NCBI GenBank assembly: GCA_023417065.1
Contig: JAEZGH010000048.1
Span: 93,129-157,128, forward strand
Direction of reading: 5' to 3'
Origin: Bacteroidota bacterium
GTDB lineage: Bacteria > Bacteroidota > Bacteroidia > Cytophagales > Cyclobacteriaceae
Length of the DNA: 64,000 nucleotides
Shown here: positions 15,801 through 24,676 of the stretch, one piece after another
How the letters are laid out: each line of letters opens with the position of its first letter
Numbering within the stretch: position 1 is the first letter of the stretch
Notes under the pieces: model-generated
Databases searched by the model: none
What the model was told of the DNA's origin: nothing
Seen by the model: the letters and a program-made list of their open reading frames with translations, nothing else
Made by a program: the position numbers and the translations under genes

Positions 15801-16121
15801 GGAGGAAGCACGACGCCAATCTTTGAGAATGTTTCCAATATCAGCACGAACAATGCGCACAACTCCTACTATGTTGAGAAGGGAGATTATGCTCGCCTGA
15901 CGAACCTGCAGTTTTCATACAAGCTTCCGTCGAACGTCCTGAGTAAAATCGGTTTCGAAAGAGCCAAAATTTATATTCAGGCAACGAACCTGTTTACCAT
16001 TTCGAAATACACCGGACTCGATCCGGGTGTAGGAGGAAATGCGGATACGACCCTTGGTCTTGACTTTGGTAACCCCCCGGTTACAAGAGGGTATAACATC
16101 GGTTTAAACTTTGGGCTCTAA
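12894..16121 (+). CDS. SusC/RagA-type TonB-dependent outer-membrane transporter
   Basis: 1075 residues from the ATG at 12894; upstream GTG codons add only leader sequence. Order: signal peptide (residues 1-25, ending VLAQ), carboxypeptidase-D-like regulatory domain (about 27-110, 'GKVTDETGSEMPGVNVIVKG'), TonB-box region (EEVVVTGY), plug with the SusC-family signature 'LQGRVAGVTVITNGQPGTTS' and 'LYVVDGVP', and a 22-strand barrel to the end (GYNIGLNFGL). It imports a ligand captured with the SusD partner, powered by TonB-ExbBD. The substrate is not evident: no glycoside hydrolases adjoin, so the ligand need not be a polysaccharide. Confidence 0.96.
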   Translation: MKNISLRWSMSTAVLLMLASVVLAQERTVTGKVTDETGSEMPGVNVIVKGTSTGTATDASGTYSISVPGSDAILVFTFVGYKTLERPVGSSSTLNVSLDPDAQSLEEVVVTGYQVQNRRDVTGAVSTVKTEQLVAVPSGNVEQQLQGRVAGVTVITNGQPGTTSVVRLRGFGAFGGNEPLYVVDGVPVGSVDFLNPDDIESVSILKDAASASIYGARAANGVIVYTTKRGKKNGTLKISYDGVVGVTVPGKVDNILSPQEQADWTWQAIRNTATQLGTDPVFEHQQYGSGPTPVLPDYLMVGPNSGVVGQIDLAAERERYNTDPKKGPYYLVMPSNKAGTNWWDAITQNALLNRHTFGFSGGGDKSNFYVGLGMQDQEGILIHQNFKRYSLRINSEHSIGKRIRIGENLQATYLSRRGLIGGNGGRGAANEESDVLSAFRMPAIIPVRDAFGGYAGTAAKGLNNPRNPVAARDRAADNRGYSLGFLGNLYAELDIIEGLTLRSSIGGIMSSNYFYNYNRPSYENSENGAAFMTYGEGGGVFNTWTFTNTARYMKSFDRHEVQVMAGIEALNTGFGRNISGTGQNPFSNDLDYITLTTTSNRVVNSSYNPGVTFYSVFGRGQYTYNDRYLLDFTLRRDGSSRFGANNKYGVFPAFSAGWRVTSEDFMSTSNVFSDLKIRGGWGQMGNSNNVDPNNQYSLFASNLGLAYYDINGSNGSPAEGFFRSRIGNPNAKWETSTTTNIGVDATLWDGKVEVVFDFWRKDTKDLLFSLETPAVVGPLASDPSINIGDMRNQGLDIQVITRGNLGAGITYELNLTASWLKNEIVTIAPGVDYFETGGTRIGNAIRNQVGQPISSYFGYKVAGLFQNQAEVDAAPEQPGAGVGRFRYVDIDNDGEITPDDRTYLGDPVPNFTGGLNIKLGYKAFEMEAFLYTALGFENYNFSRWFTDFYPSFTGAAYGERVRESFTFENGGSTTPIFENVSNISTNNAHNSYYVEKGDYARLTNLQFSYKLPSNVLSKIGFERAKIYIQATNLFTISKYTGLDPGVGGNADTTLGLDFGNPPVTRGYNIGLNFGL

Positions 16122-16139
16122 CAGTTAAGGAAACTAGCT

Positions 16140-17873
16140 ATGAAAAATATAGTATTCAGAAAAATCGGGCTTTCGATGACTGTTGCGTTTACGCTGATGG
16201 GCATAAGCTGTGATGATTCATTTCTCGAAATAAAACCGACGGCATCGCTTACTGAAGAGGTATTGACCTCGAAGGATGGTCTTGAAGGGCTGTTAATAGG
16301 TACTTATTCGGCGTTGAATGGCCGCGGTAACGGATGGCACAGCGGTGCTACGAACTGGCTATGGGGAAGTATACGCGGAGGTGATGCCAATAAGGGTACG
16401 AACGCGGGTGACTTTTCATCGATGAACCCAATTGAGCGGTTTGAGCTTGATCCCAACAATCCTGATGTAAACGGAAAATGGCTCGGCTCTTACGAGGGCA
16501 TCGCCCGCGCAAACAGGTTGCTGGCAACGCTCGCAGTTTCTGAGGATGTCACGGACGAGGAGCGCACGCGGATAGCCGCAGAAGCGCGCTTCCTGAGAGG
16601 GCACTTCTACTTTGAATTGAAGAAGAACTTCAATATGGTACCCTGGATTGATGAGTCTGTCGACTATTCTGAAGGTGCTGAACAGATCAGGAATGACACT
16701 GACATCTGGCCGAATATTGAAGCGGATTTTCAGTATGCATACGACAATCTTCCTGAAGAGCAACCTGCGGTGGGAAGGGCTAACAAATGGGCTGCCGGTG
16801 CATATCTGGCAAAAGCTCTTCTGTTTCAGAATAAGCATGCTGCGGCACTTCCGATTTTTACGACGGTAATCGAAAACGGCAAGACCAGTGATGGCAAGAA
16901 GTATGGACTCTTCCCGACATTTGGTGGGTTGTTCCGGCTCGCCAACGAAAACTCTGAGGAGTCGGTGTTTGCATTTCAGGCAACGGGTGGTGCTCAAAGC
17001 ACTGACAACGCGAACCATGAGTATGCGATGAACTTCCCTTACAATACTTTGCCAGGAAACTGCTGCGGATTCTTCCATCCAAGTTTTGAACTGGCGTCGT
17101 CATATCGTACCAACGCGCAAGGTCTGCCACTGCTTGATGGCAGCTACCGTGATCCGGGCAATGCGCTGAAGACTGACATGGGCTTGCAGACAAATGATGC
17201 GTTCACTCCGGATGACGGGAACGTTGATCCTCGTCTCGATCATACCGTCGGGCGCAGAGGTATTCCTTTCCTGGATTGGGGCCCGCATCTTGGTTTCGAC
17301 TGGGTTCGCGATCAGTCTTATGCAGGTCCTTATACGCCGAAAAAGTACACCTATTCGAAAGCTGAAGAATCATCATTGGATGGTAGTGGCTGGACACCCG
17401 GATATATGGCGCTCAACTTTATGATAATCCGCTTTGCAGATGTGCTGCTGATGGCGGCCGAATGCGAAGTTGAAGCCGGAAGTCTGGAAAAGGCCCTTGA
17501 ATATGTCAACCTGGTGAGAGCACGCGCAGCCAATTCTGCGGGCTGGGTTCAGAATCAGGCCGGAAACGGTAATGCAGCAAACTATGTAATAGGTCAGTAT
17601 ACGTCGTTCACCTCTCAGGATGATGCCCGTGAAAAAGTCAGGTTTGAAAGAAAACTTGAACTGGCACTGGAAGGACATCGGTTCTTTGACCTGGTAAGAT
17701 GGGGAATTGCCAAACCAACGCTTGATACCTATCTGGCGTATGAAGCGGAAAGAATCCCTTCACATTTTGCGGGATCCAAATTTACCTCTCCGAGGGATGA
17801 GTATCTGCCAATTCCTCAGCGTCAGATCGACCTGCAGGGCTCAGATATTCTTGTGCAAAATCCCGGCTTCTAA
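16140..17873 (+). CDS. SusD/RagB-type surface nutrient-binding lipoprotein
   Basis: 577 residues. Lipoprotein signal with lipobox ending MGISC (Cys24). SusD family traits: 'KPTASLTEEVLTSKDGLEGL', 'NRLLATLAVSEDVTDEERTR', 'AEARFLRGHFYFELKKNFN', the 'IIRFADVLLMAAECEVEAG' TPR helix, 'RFERKLELALEGHRFFDLVR' and the C-terminal 'YLPIPQRQIDL...NPGF'. It caps the SusC barrel and holds the ligand at the cell surface. The gene starts 18 bp after susC and is followed by a strong terminator, closing a two-gene transcript. Confidence 0.96.
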   Translation: MKNIVFRKIGLSMTVAFTLMGISCDDSFLEIKPTASLTEEVLTSKDGLEGLLIGTYSALNGRGNGWHSGATNWLWGSIRGGDANKGTNAGDFSSMNPIERFELDPNNPDVNGKWLGSYEGIARANRLLATLAVSEDVTDEERTRIAAEARFLRGHFYFELKKNFNMVPWIDESVDYSEGAEQIRNDTDIWPNIEADFQYAYDNLPEEQPAVGRANKWAAGAYLAKALLFQNKHAAALPIFTTVIENGKTSDGKKYGLFPTFGGLFRLANENSEESVFAFQATGGAQSTDNANHEYAMNFPYNTLPGNCCGFFHPSFELASSYRTNAQGLPLLDGSYRDPGNALKTDMGLQTNDAFTPDDGNVDPRLDHTVGRRGIPFLDWGPHLGFDWVRDQSYAGPYTPKKYTYSKAEESSLDGSGWTPGYMALNFMIIRFADVLLMAAECEVEAGSLEKALEYVNLVRARAANSAGWVQNQAGNGNAANYVIGQYTSFTSQDDAREKVRFERKLELALEGHRFFDLVRWGIAKPTLDTYLAYEAERIPSHFAGSKFTSPRDEYLPIPQRQIDLQGSDILVQNPGF

Positions 17874-17892
17874 TTCAATGTTTTAAATTGTA

Positions 17893-17933
17893 GAAACAAG
17901 TCATACAGTAATGTGTGACTTGTTTCCGTTTTT
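17893..17933 (+). terminator. Rho-independent terminator after susD
   Basis: GAAACAAGTCA (17893-17903) and TGACTTGTTTC (17916-17926) form an 11-bp perfect stem with a 12-nt loop that can pair further (TACA/TGTG), followed by CGTTTTT. It lies 20 bp past the susD stop. The ATG at 17911 that would extend the next gene is inside this hairpin. Confidence 0.8.
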
Positions 17934-17967
17934 ATACTTAGTCCTTGCTCCACTTTACCTTTTGCCT

Positions 17968-20900
17968 ATGTTTCGTTTCCCGGTGTCTTTGACTATAGCT
18001 CGTTGTCTTTATTTCTTACTGTTCATTGTTGGTATATTTTCAATGGCAGCGTGTAGAAAGGAACCATCCACCTTGTTTAGTAAAGTGCCTGCCGATCATC
18101 ATAATATTTACTTCGTAAATCAAATAACGGAAACAGACTCTCTTAATATTCTGACTCTTGAGTACATATATAACGGTGGGTCTGTCGGAATTGCCGATTT
18201 TAACGGCGATGGACTACCTGATGTGTTTCTGGGAGGGAATATCGTTCCTGACAGGCTGTACCTCAATCGGGGGAACCTGACCTTTGAGGACGTTTCTGAG
18301 AACGCAGGACTGCAGGTCTCGCGCAAGTGGAGATCGGGTGTAGCTGTAGGTGATGTAAATGCAGATGGATTGCCTGACATCTATATCTGTGCAACAATTC
18401 ATGACGATCCTGAATTGCGGGAGAACATGCTTCTGATTAATCAGGGCCTCAAGGATGGCGTGCCTTTTTTTGTTGACGAGGCGAAGCGTTATGGAGTCAA
18501 CGACAATGGTCATAGTTCTAACGCAGCCTTTCTTGATTACGATAAGGATGGTGATCTCGATTTATACATACTCACAAACATGATCGAGAAGGGCGTTCCG
18601 ACCAACTATCGCCCGAAAATCAATGATGGATCAGCAGGAAATACTGACCGCCTTTACCGGAATAACGGAGATGGTACCTTTACGAATGTTTCCCGGGAGG
18701 CGGGAATTGTATTTGAAGGATACGGACTTGGACTCGCTATCGCGGACATCAATCAGGACGGATGGCCCGACATTTACGTCAGCAACGACTACATTGCCAA
18801 TGATGTTCTCTATATCAACAACAGAGATGGAACATTTTCGAATCAAATCGATACATGGATCCGCCATCAGTCGCAGTTTTCCATGGGGAATGATATCGCC
18901 GACATCAACAATGACGGCCTGCCTGATATTATTACGCTGGATATGCTTCCAGAGACCAACCTGCGGCGCAAAACAGTTATTCATAATCCAGGGTACATCA
19001 CCTATCTGAACAATGCCAAATACGGATATGCACCTCAGCACGTCCGAAACATGTTGCACGTCAACAATGGCAATGGAACATTCAGCGAGGTAGGGCAACT
19101 GGCAGGTCTCCATCAAACGGAATGGAGTTGGTCTCCGTTGTTTGCAGACTTTGATAACGACGGATTCCGCGACTGCATTGTCACCAATGGATTTCCCAGA
19201 GATATCACCGATAAAGACTTTAGTAATTTCCGCGGAGGCCCCGGCGGAAATATCGCCAGCCGGAAATTTCTCCTTGATTCAATACCAGTTGTCAAAGTCT
19301 CGAATTACATGTTCAGGAACAATGGAGATTTGACGTTCAATGATGTAACCCGTGAGTGGGGATTGGATCATCCGTCATTTTCCAACGGTGCAGCATTCGC
19401 TGACTTTGACAACGATGGTGATCTGGATTTCATCATCAATAATATCAATGAAGAAATATTCCTTTTTGAAAACAAAACCCTGGATGAAAAGTCCAAAACC
19501 AATAAGAACAACTACCTCCGGATCAAACTAAAAGGAGAAAACAAAAACGTTGCTGCATTGGGGGCAAAAGTCATAATATACTACGGTGACAATCAACGGC
19601 AATACCATGACCACTCGCTTTACCGCGGGTATATATCCACGGTTGAAGACGTGATCCATTTCGGTCTAGGTGAGGTTAGCCGTGTCGATTCGGTTTTGAT
19701 TGAATGGCCATCCGGCAAATTTACCAAGCTTACGGCTGTAACTGCCAATCAGGTCGTGGTGGCTAATGAGCAGGAGGCGAGGGAAAGAAGTCCTGTAAAT
19801 CATGAAGCGGTTTCACGCCCGGCGACATTATTAGCCGACGTTGGTTCGAAAGTTGTGCCCGGCTATAAACATGAGGAAGATGATCGTATTGATTACAATA
19901 GCCAGCGGACTTTACCTCACAAGTTTTCGCAAAGCGGCCCTGCCATTGCAGTTGGAGATGTAAACATGGATGGCGTTGACGATTTTTATGTGGGAGGCTC
20001 TTCAGGAAAGCCTGCGATGCTCTTTGTTGGCGATGGTAATGGAGGCTTCACACAAAAGCAATTCAATAGGTCCGCGACGCTGGCGCAGGAGGATGCAGGA
20101 GCGTTGTTCTTCGATGCGGATAATGACGGCGATCCTGATCTCTACGTGGTAAGTGGCGGATTTGAATATCCAACCGGAAGTGTCAACTATCAGGACAGGT
20201 TATACATCAATGATGGCAAAGGAAACTTTGACCATCGGCCGGACTTACTTCCTGATTTCCGGCAAAACGGATCGTGTGTTCGCGCAGCTGATTTTGATGC
20301 TGATGGTGATCTCGATTTGTTTATCGGCGGGCGCGTCGAGCCCGGACAGTATCCGTTCCCCTCTGAAAGTGCGATACTCCGGAATAACAACGGGAAGTTT
20401 GAAAACGCAACAGCGACGATAGCTCCTGAGTTGGCAAAAGTGGGTATGGTGACGGATGCTATCTGGAGCGACTTCGACAATGATGGGCAGGTCGATTTGC
20501 TGGTTGTCGGAGAATTTATGCCCATAACGTTCTTCAGGAATACGAATGGAAAGCTTTCGATATTTTCAGAAACCGGGATCAACGATGTTAAAGGATGGTG
20601 GAATTCGATTGCCGCGGGTGACTTTGACAACGATGGAGATATTGACTATGTGGCAGGGAATCTCGGGCAGAACAATTTCTACCATGCATCGCGAGAGTAT
20701 CCGGTGCGCGTGTATGGCAAAGACCTAGACGGCAACAGCAGCGTCGACGCAGTGCTGACGTGCTTTCTGAAATCAGAGTCAGGCGAGAAGAAGGAGTTCC
20801 CGGTTCATACCTGGGATGAACTTAATTCGCAAAGTCCTAGGTTCAGAAAGAAGTTTTCACACTACCGTGATTATGGCAGAGCGACTATCGATAAGTTACT

Positions 20901-21519
20901 CACTGCAGAAGAGCGGGAGGGTTCGCTCATCCTTAGTGCAAATCATATGGCGACGAGTTATATAGAGAACCTTGGCAAGGGCAAGTTTCGGGTGACGCCA
21001 TTTGATCTTCGTGTTCAGGTGAGCCCGGTAAACGGAATTGTAGTTGATGACGTGAACAACGACGAGTACCTGGATATTCTGATGGTTGGAAATGACTATG
21101 GGAATGAAGTGTTCTCGGGGCGGTATGATGCATTCCAGGGACTTGTGCTTCTTGGCAATGGGAAAGGCGAATTCTCACTTGTCTCGTCCAACGAGAGCGG
21201 CTTTTTCGTCGGTGGAGATGCAAAGTCTCTTGTGCGGCTTAATGGTCCGGGGCAGCTCTACATCGCCTCTCAGAACCGCGATTCACTAAAGGTGTTTTCG
21301 CGAAATCCGGAATACAAACGATATCTAATCTCACCTGAGCCCCTCGATAATTATGCTGAAATTTCGCTGAAGGACGGGACGCGCAAAGTCGAGTTCTACT
21401 ATGGCTCCGGATATCTGTCGCAATCTACCAGAAAGGTGTGGGTGCCCGAGTCTGGCAGAAATCTCCGGGTGGTCGATTCTCAGGGCAGGTCACGGGAAAG
21501 CTTGCGGATTGCTGACTAG
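17968..21519 (+). CDS. FG-GAP/VCBS repeat and ASPIC/UnbV-domain lipoprotein
   Basis: 1183 residues from the ATG at 17968, chosen because the ATG at 17911 is inside the susD terminator. Signal peptide with lipobox FSMAAC. Many FG-GAP/VCBS blades with calcium-loop motifs (DFNGDGLPD, DVNADGLPD, DYDKDGDLD, DINQDGWPD, DFDNDGDLD, DANADGD-like) make one or two beta-propellers; between them, about residues 520-610, is an ASPIC/UnbV domain ('AALGAKVIIYYGDNQRQY', 'IHFGLGEVSRVDSVLIEWPS'). Proteins of this CRTAC1-like type often accompany SusCD pairs in Bacteroidota. Molecular function is unknown; surface calcium-binding scaffold or ligand-binding partner is plausible. Confidence 0.88.
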   Translation: MFRFPVSLTIARCLYFLLFIVGIFSMAACRKEPSTLFSKVPADHHNIYFVNQITETDSLNILTLEYIYNGGSVGIADFNGDGLPDVFLGGNIVPDRLYLNRGNLTFEDVSENAGLQVSRKWRSGVAVGDVNADGLPDIYICATIHDDPELRENMLLINQGLKDGVPFFVDEAKRYGVNDNGHSSNAAFLDYDKDGDLDLYILTNMIEKGVPTNYRPKINDGSAGNTDRLYRNNGDGTFTNVSREAGIVFEGYGLGLAIADINQDGWPDIYVSNDYIANDVLYINNRDGTFSNQIDTWIRHQSQFSMGNDIADINNDGLPDIITLDMLPETNLRRKTVIHNPGYITYLNNAKYGYAPQHVRNMLHVNNGNGTFSEVGQLAGLHQTEWSWSPLFADFDNDGFRDCIVTNGFPRDITDKDFSNFRGGPGGNIASRKFLLDSIPVVKVSNYMFRNNGDLTFNDVTREWGLDHPSFSNGAAFADFDNDGDLDFIINNINEEIFLFENKTLDEKSKTNKNNYLRIKLKGENKNVAALGAKVIIYYGDNQRQYHDHSLYRGYISTVEDVIHFGLGEVSRVDSVLIEWPSGKFTKLTAVTANQVVVANEQEARERSPVNHEAVSRPATLLADVGSKVVPGYKHEEDDRIDYNSQRTLPHKFSQSGPAIAVGDVNMDGVDDFYVGGSSGKPAMLFVGDGNGGFTQKQFNRSATLAQEDAGALFFDADNDGDPDLYVVSGGFEYPTGSVNYQDRLYINDGKGNFDHRPDLLPDFRQNGSCVRAADFDADGDLDLFIGGRVEPGQYPFPSESAILRNNNGKFENATATIAPELAKVGMVTDAIWSDFDNDGQVDLLVVGEFMPITFFRNTNGKLSIFSETGINDVKGWWNSIAAGDFDNDGDIDYVAGNLGQNNFYHASREYPVRVYGKDLDGNSSVDAVLTCFLKSESGEKKEFPVHTWDELNSQSPRFRKKFSHYRDYGRATIDKLLTAEEREGSLILSANHMATSYIENLGKGKFRVTPFDLRVQVSPVNGIVVDDVNNDEYLDILMVGNDYGNEVFSGRYDAFQGLVLLGNGKGEFSLVSSNESGFFVGGDAKSLVRLNGPGQLYIASQNRDSLKVFSRNPEYKRYLISPEPLDNYAEISLKDGTRKVEFYYGSGYLSQSTRKVWVPESGRNLRVVDSQGRSRESLRIAD

Positions 21520-21535
21520 ACAATGCCTCGCGGCT

Positions 21536-23047
21536 TCACGGAGTGTTTTGCACCGACGTTGGACGGTCGCGTTTTCCGGTGTTGGTCAGTATCAAAAAAG
21601 GAGAATTACTTTCCTTCCAATGACGCATTGTTTCAGCGTCTACATCGATATTGAAGTTCAGTGCGCCCAGGACGAGATCAGGGAAACCATCATTATTGAT
21701 GTCCATTGATTCCATGGTAATCCACCGCCCCGCATTTGCCAGTGTACTTGTATGAGGTTTAAAACTTGCCCCGGTGTTTTCATAGTAGATGAAACCTCGT
21801 TTTGGGGTGCCTGCGAAGTCGTTGAAAAATGAAATGGCGGCGATGTCGATGTCACCGTCGCGGTCAAAGTCATCAGCGATGGTTTGGTATGCGCCATGCA
21901 TTGGGAGAAATGTGGATTCGCTGAAGTTGTATTCACCATCGTTGGTCAGGATTCTGACTCCGTGATAAGGTTTCAGGATAGTGGAGTAGTCAGAGTTGTC
22001 GCCATTGGTGTATACGATGTCTTCATCGCCGTCGTTGTCCATGTCCCTCAGCTCGAAGAAACTTGACCCGAAGACTGGTGGGAACCTGTACAGCGATCGC
22101 TGTGAAAACTGCATACCATTTCCATTGAGGAAAAGCATGAGTTGTTCGTCTCCCTGAGTGGTGAGGGTAATGATATCGAGCAGCCCGTCGTTGTTGACGT
22201 CGCGTACGACGGTTTTTCTGTTACCGGGAAGGTTGTGGAGTACGTGGCGCCGAAAACCGTCGCGCGTGTTTTCGAAAAGTATCAGCGATCCGGTGAAATT
22301 GCCGAAACACGATACCAGGATGTCCACATCGCCGTCGTTATCAAAATCGTTGTAGGAGAAATGCACAGGACGGTTTAGTGAATCTATGAGCGTGGTTGTT
22401 TTTCCGGATGGAAGGTTTAATGCGACAAGTCGTCCATTGAACAAGTCATTGGGATCCATTTTGCCCATCTGGAGGATGTGCAGGGAATCGGGCGTGACAG
22501 GAAAAACATCGGAGGGAGGGCTGCTCAGTGTACGTCTATATTGCTGCGTAAAATCGGTGTCGAAAATGTAAATCTCTGAAGTCCTGGAGCCGACAATGAA
22601 ACGTTGCTTTACGCTGTCGAATTTCAGCAATGTGATCATTGGCGCGATGGGGGCTCCTGACGATCTAACAACGAAGGTTGACAGTGAATCGTCGTCGACG
22701 TCTGCTATGCTGTTTAGTCTTGTTGGCGCATTCAAAAGATAGAACTGTTCGATCCTTTTCATGTCCTCCTCGCTTATCATTGCTCGCGGAATTACCCCGG
22801 TAATAATATCAATTTCATCAGGAGGAAGTTTCCAGAGCGGCGTTAAGTCCAGCCCCATGCGGAATCGCATTTGCGGCAGTACGTGTTTTTCCCAGGTTGT
22901 TTTGTCAAGCAGTTGAGGGTCGGGATAAAGGTGGCAGCTGCCACAGTACGTTCTTGCCAGGCGCTCATCTTTTCCGGGGCCGGTCGTACACTTCAGAGAA
23001 CAAATTCCCGCAAGTATTACTACTACGAGACAACGGAAATCAGACAT
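21536..23047 (-). CDS. FG-GAP repeat lipoprotein with an N-terminal CxxCH motif
   Basis: 503 residues from the ATG at 23047; the longer TTG start overlaps the upstream gene. Lipoprotein-like signal (LAGICSLKC). Shortly after it comes 'LARTYCGSCHLYPDPQLLDK' with 'HVLPQMRFRMG', a CxxCH site with a downstream Met that looks like a cytochrome-c-type haem site. The rest is FG-GAP/VCBS propeller (DFDNDGDVD, DVNNDGLLD, DMDNDGDED, DFDRDGDID, DINNDGFPD). Convergent with the UnbV gene (17-bp gap), so the two may serve the same surface complex. Haem attachment is inferred from motif only. Confidence 0.85.
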   Translation of the reverse strand: MSDFRCLVVVILAGICSLKCTTGPGKDERLARTYCGSCHLYPDPQLLDKTTWEKHVLPQMRFRMGLDLTPLWKLPPDEIDIITGVIPRAMISEEDMKRIEQFYLLNAPTRLNSIADVDDDSLSTFVVRSSGAPIAPMITLLKFDSVKQRFIVGSRTSEIYIFDTDFTQQYRRTLSSPPSDVFPVTPDSLHILQMGKMDPNDLFNGRLVALNLPSGKTTTLIDSLNRPVHFSYNDFDNDGDVDILVSCFGNFTGSLILFENTRDGFRRHVLHNLPGNRKTVVRDVNNDGLLDIITLTTQGDEQLMLFLNGNGMQFSQRSLYRFPPVFGSSFFELRDMDNDGDEDIVYTNGDNSDYSTILKPYHGVRILTNDGEYNFSESTFLPMHGAYQTIADDFDRDGDIDIAAISFFNDFAGTPKRGFIYYENTGASFKPHTSTLANAGRWITMESMDINNDGFPDLVLGALNFNIDVDAETMRHWKESNSPFLILTNTGKRDRPTSVQNTP

Positions 23048-23064
23048 CTTTCTCGAAACGGATT

Positions 23065-23964
23065 TCAAGCTGGTGGATCATTTTGGAAATGCGGGACATT
23101 TAATGAGATAGCGCATTTCGCATTGAGTTGTTCGATGATGTATTTGCAAAGTATCGGCGAATGCAGTTCATCATGCTGGTGCATAAAGAAATAAACTTTT
23201 TCGATACCTCGATCGATCCATTGGCGAATGCGTTCTACCCAGGCGTCGATACGTTGGTAGTCAGTAGGGTGGAGGCCGTTTCCCACGAAACGAATAAAGG
23301 CTTCTGGTGAGGTCAGGCGCATGTGCAGGCAGTCTCTGCGGCCAACGGCGTCAGTGATGGCGAGTCCTGCGTTGTGTGAACGAAGGATGTCGGCAATCCC
23401 ATCGCTGGCTTCGGCAGCAGTGAACCAATCGGGATGGCGCAACTCTGTGAATACCCGAAAACCAGCGGGTAGTTGTTCGAAAAAATCGCGAATGGTGTCA
23501 AGTGCCTTGGGGCCCGTTGCAGGATGGGGCATCAAAAAAAGCGGACCAAGGTTTGCACCAAAACCAGATACTCCATCAAGGAATCGATCTGTGGCTTCTT
23601 TCGCGTTCTTTAGCCGTCGGATGTGGGTGATGCTTTGTGAAAACTTCGGACAAAAGACAAAGTCACTTCCCACTTTTTCGCTCCATAATTGAGTTTGACG
23701 GCGAGACGGTATCTTATAAAAGGTTGCGTTTAGTTCGAGGCTATTGAAGTGCTGCGCATAATGCAAAAGGAAATCACTTTCTTTTGTTTTTGGTGGATAG
23801 ACGATTCCTACCCAATCTTTTCGGCCCCATTTGGCGCAGCCGACAAAGACCTTAGCATCGGGTAGCCGTTGACCGTTCAGGTGCGTGGCCGTCTCCGGAT
23901 GGTCCGCCGGTAATTCAACATTGATTGAATCGAGGTCTTCTGAATTTACACGGCCAAATTCCAT
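23065..23964 (-). CDS. DUF72 domain-containing protein
   Basis: 299 residues from the ATG at 23964. Features of the DUF72 (YecE-type) TIM-barrel family: 'KVFVGCAKWGRKDWVGIVYP', 'HYAQHFNSLELNATFYKIPS', 'VFCPKFSQSITHIRRL', 'FRVFTELRHPDWF' and 'KVYFFMHQHDELHSP'. The biochemical role of DUF72 is not established. An N-terminal extension of about 45 residues before the core is acidic. It ends 18 bp before the start of the FG-GAP lipoprotein gene on the same strand, so the two could be co-transcribed. Confidence 0.92.
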   Translation of the reverse strand: MEFGRVNSEDLDSINVELPADHPETATHLNGQRLPDAKVFVGCAKWGRKDWVGIVYPPKTKESDFLLHYAQHFNSLELNATFYKIPSRRQTQLWSEKVGSDFVFCPKFSQSITHIRRLKNAKEATDRFLDGVSGFGANLGPLFLMPHPATGPKALDTIRDFFEQLPAGFRVFTELRHPDWFTAAEASDGIADILRSHNAGLAITDAVGRRDCLHMRLTSPEAFIRFVGNGLHPTDYQRIDAWVERIRQWIDRGIEKVYFFMHQHDELHSPILCKYIIEQLNAKCAISLNVPHFQNDPPA

Positions 23965-24041
23965 AATGAAAGATACGCGAATGGAGGTCACCATCCAATA
24001 ATGAACTGGCAGGTGGTACTGAGGTGCTGCGATTAAAGAGG

Positions 24042-24083
24042 TGAAGCCTCGCCACCATCGACGAATGGATTGACGAGGCTTCA
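24042..24083 (-). terminator. hairpin downstream of the DUF1579-like gene
   Basis: TGAAGCCTCG (24042-24051) and CGAGGCTTCA (24074-24083) form a perfect 10-bp stem around a 22-nt loop that contains an inner CCAT/ATGG pair. It lies 29 bp past the stop codon at 24112. On the minus strand only a short CTCTTT follows, so termination strength is uncertain. Confidence 0.5.
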
Positions 24084-24111
24084 GATGTTTTCAGGTGAGT
24101 CTGAGAAACGC

Positions 24112-24630
24112 TTACTCCACTTTGGTGAGATGCATATTCATGAATTGAAACCAGCGTTTTCCATCAGGAGAATATTCGCCTAGTTCGTCCCACGTTTTTG
24201 CGTTAGGATCAATGTCGATAGTGTACCTGATTTTGCCGGTGGCCACATCGAACCCCCATTGGTATTTTGAATTCCCGGTGACGTTGAACCACGCGTTCGT
24301 ACTTTTTCCATCGGCCAGATAACTTCTGAACTGGTAACTGCCGGATGAAGAGTCATAGTTTAAGACGGCAAAGGCGTGATGCACGACGTTGCCATCCTGA
24401 TCGGGCGAGTCTTTTCCAATTCCTTCGACAGTAAGAATGTTTCCGTCTAATTTCGATTTAATGGTCTCGCTGACATAAAAGGTCTGTTGCTGGCCATCGC
24501 GGTTCATGGTGCCTTTGCCGCTCCATTGTCCTTCCCATGACTTGAAAGTGTCCATAGGTTTTGCGGGCTGTGCGTCCATGACAAGCTGATTGGCAAGCAT
24601 GAAACAGAGTGTAAGGATGAGGTTGTTCAT
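24112..24630 (-). CDS. exported DUF1579-like protein
   Basis: 172 residues with an N-terminal signal peptide (residues 1-20, LANQLVMDAQ). 'FKSWEGQWSGKGTMNRDGQQ', 'IKSKLDGNILTVEGIGKDSP' and 'FRSYLADGKSTNAWFNVTG' give a lipocalin-like single-domain beta barrel of the DUF1579 kind. Ligand and function unknown. The gene starts only 3 bp after a 25-bp site that is repeated upstream of the neighbouring winged-helix regulator operon, so it is probably a target of that regulator. Confidence 0.75.
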   Translation of the reverse strand: MNNLILTLCFMLANQLVMDAQPAKPMDTFKSWEGQWSGKGTMNRDGQQQTFYVSETIKSKLDGNILTVEGIGKDSPDQDGNVVHHAFAVLNYDSSSGSYQFRSYLADGKSTNAWFNVTGNSKYQWGFDVATGKIRYTIDIDPNAKTWDELGEYSPDGKRWFQFMNMHLTKVE

Positions 24631-24633
24631 ACA

Positions 24634-24658
24634 TAAACTGGTTTATAAGATAAACTAT
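24634..24658. promoter_or_regulatory. shared operator copy 1 (before the DUF1579-like gene)
   Basis: A 25-bp site identical at 21 positions to 25581-25605. It holds alternating half-sites TAAAC..GTTTA..TAAAC, so two overlapping palindromes, one of them GTTTAT-n3-ATAAAC. It sits 4-28 bp before the ATG at 24630, a position suited to repression. Confidence 0.6.
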
Positions 24659-24676
24659 ATTGGCAAAAAAAAACTG

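Noticed and set aside
17911..17967. Upstream ATG for the FG-GAP/UnbV lipoprotein
   Set aside because: It sits inside the susD terminator stem-loop; the ATG at 17968 gives a normal lipoprotein signal.
23995..24111. Possible small RNA in the gap after DUF1579-like gene
   Set aside because: The only structure is the 10-bp hairpin at 24042-24083, better explained as a 3'-end hairpin.
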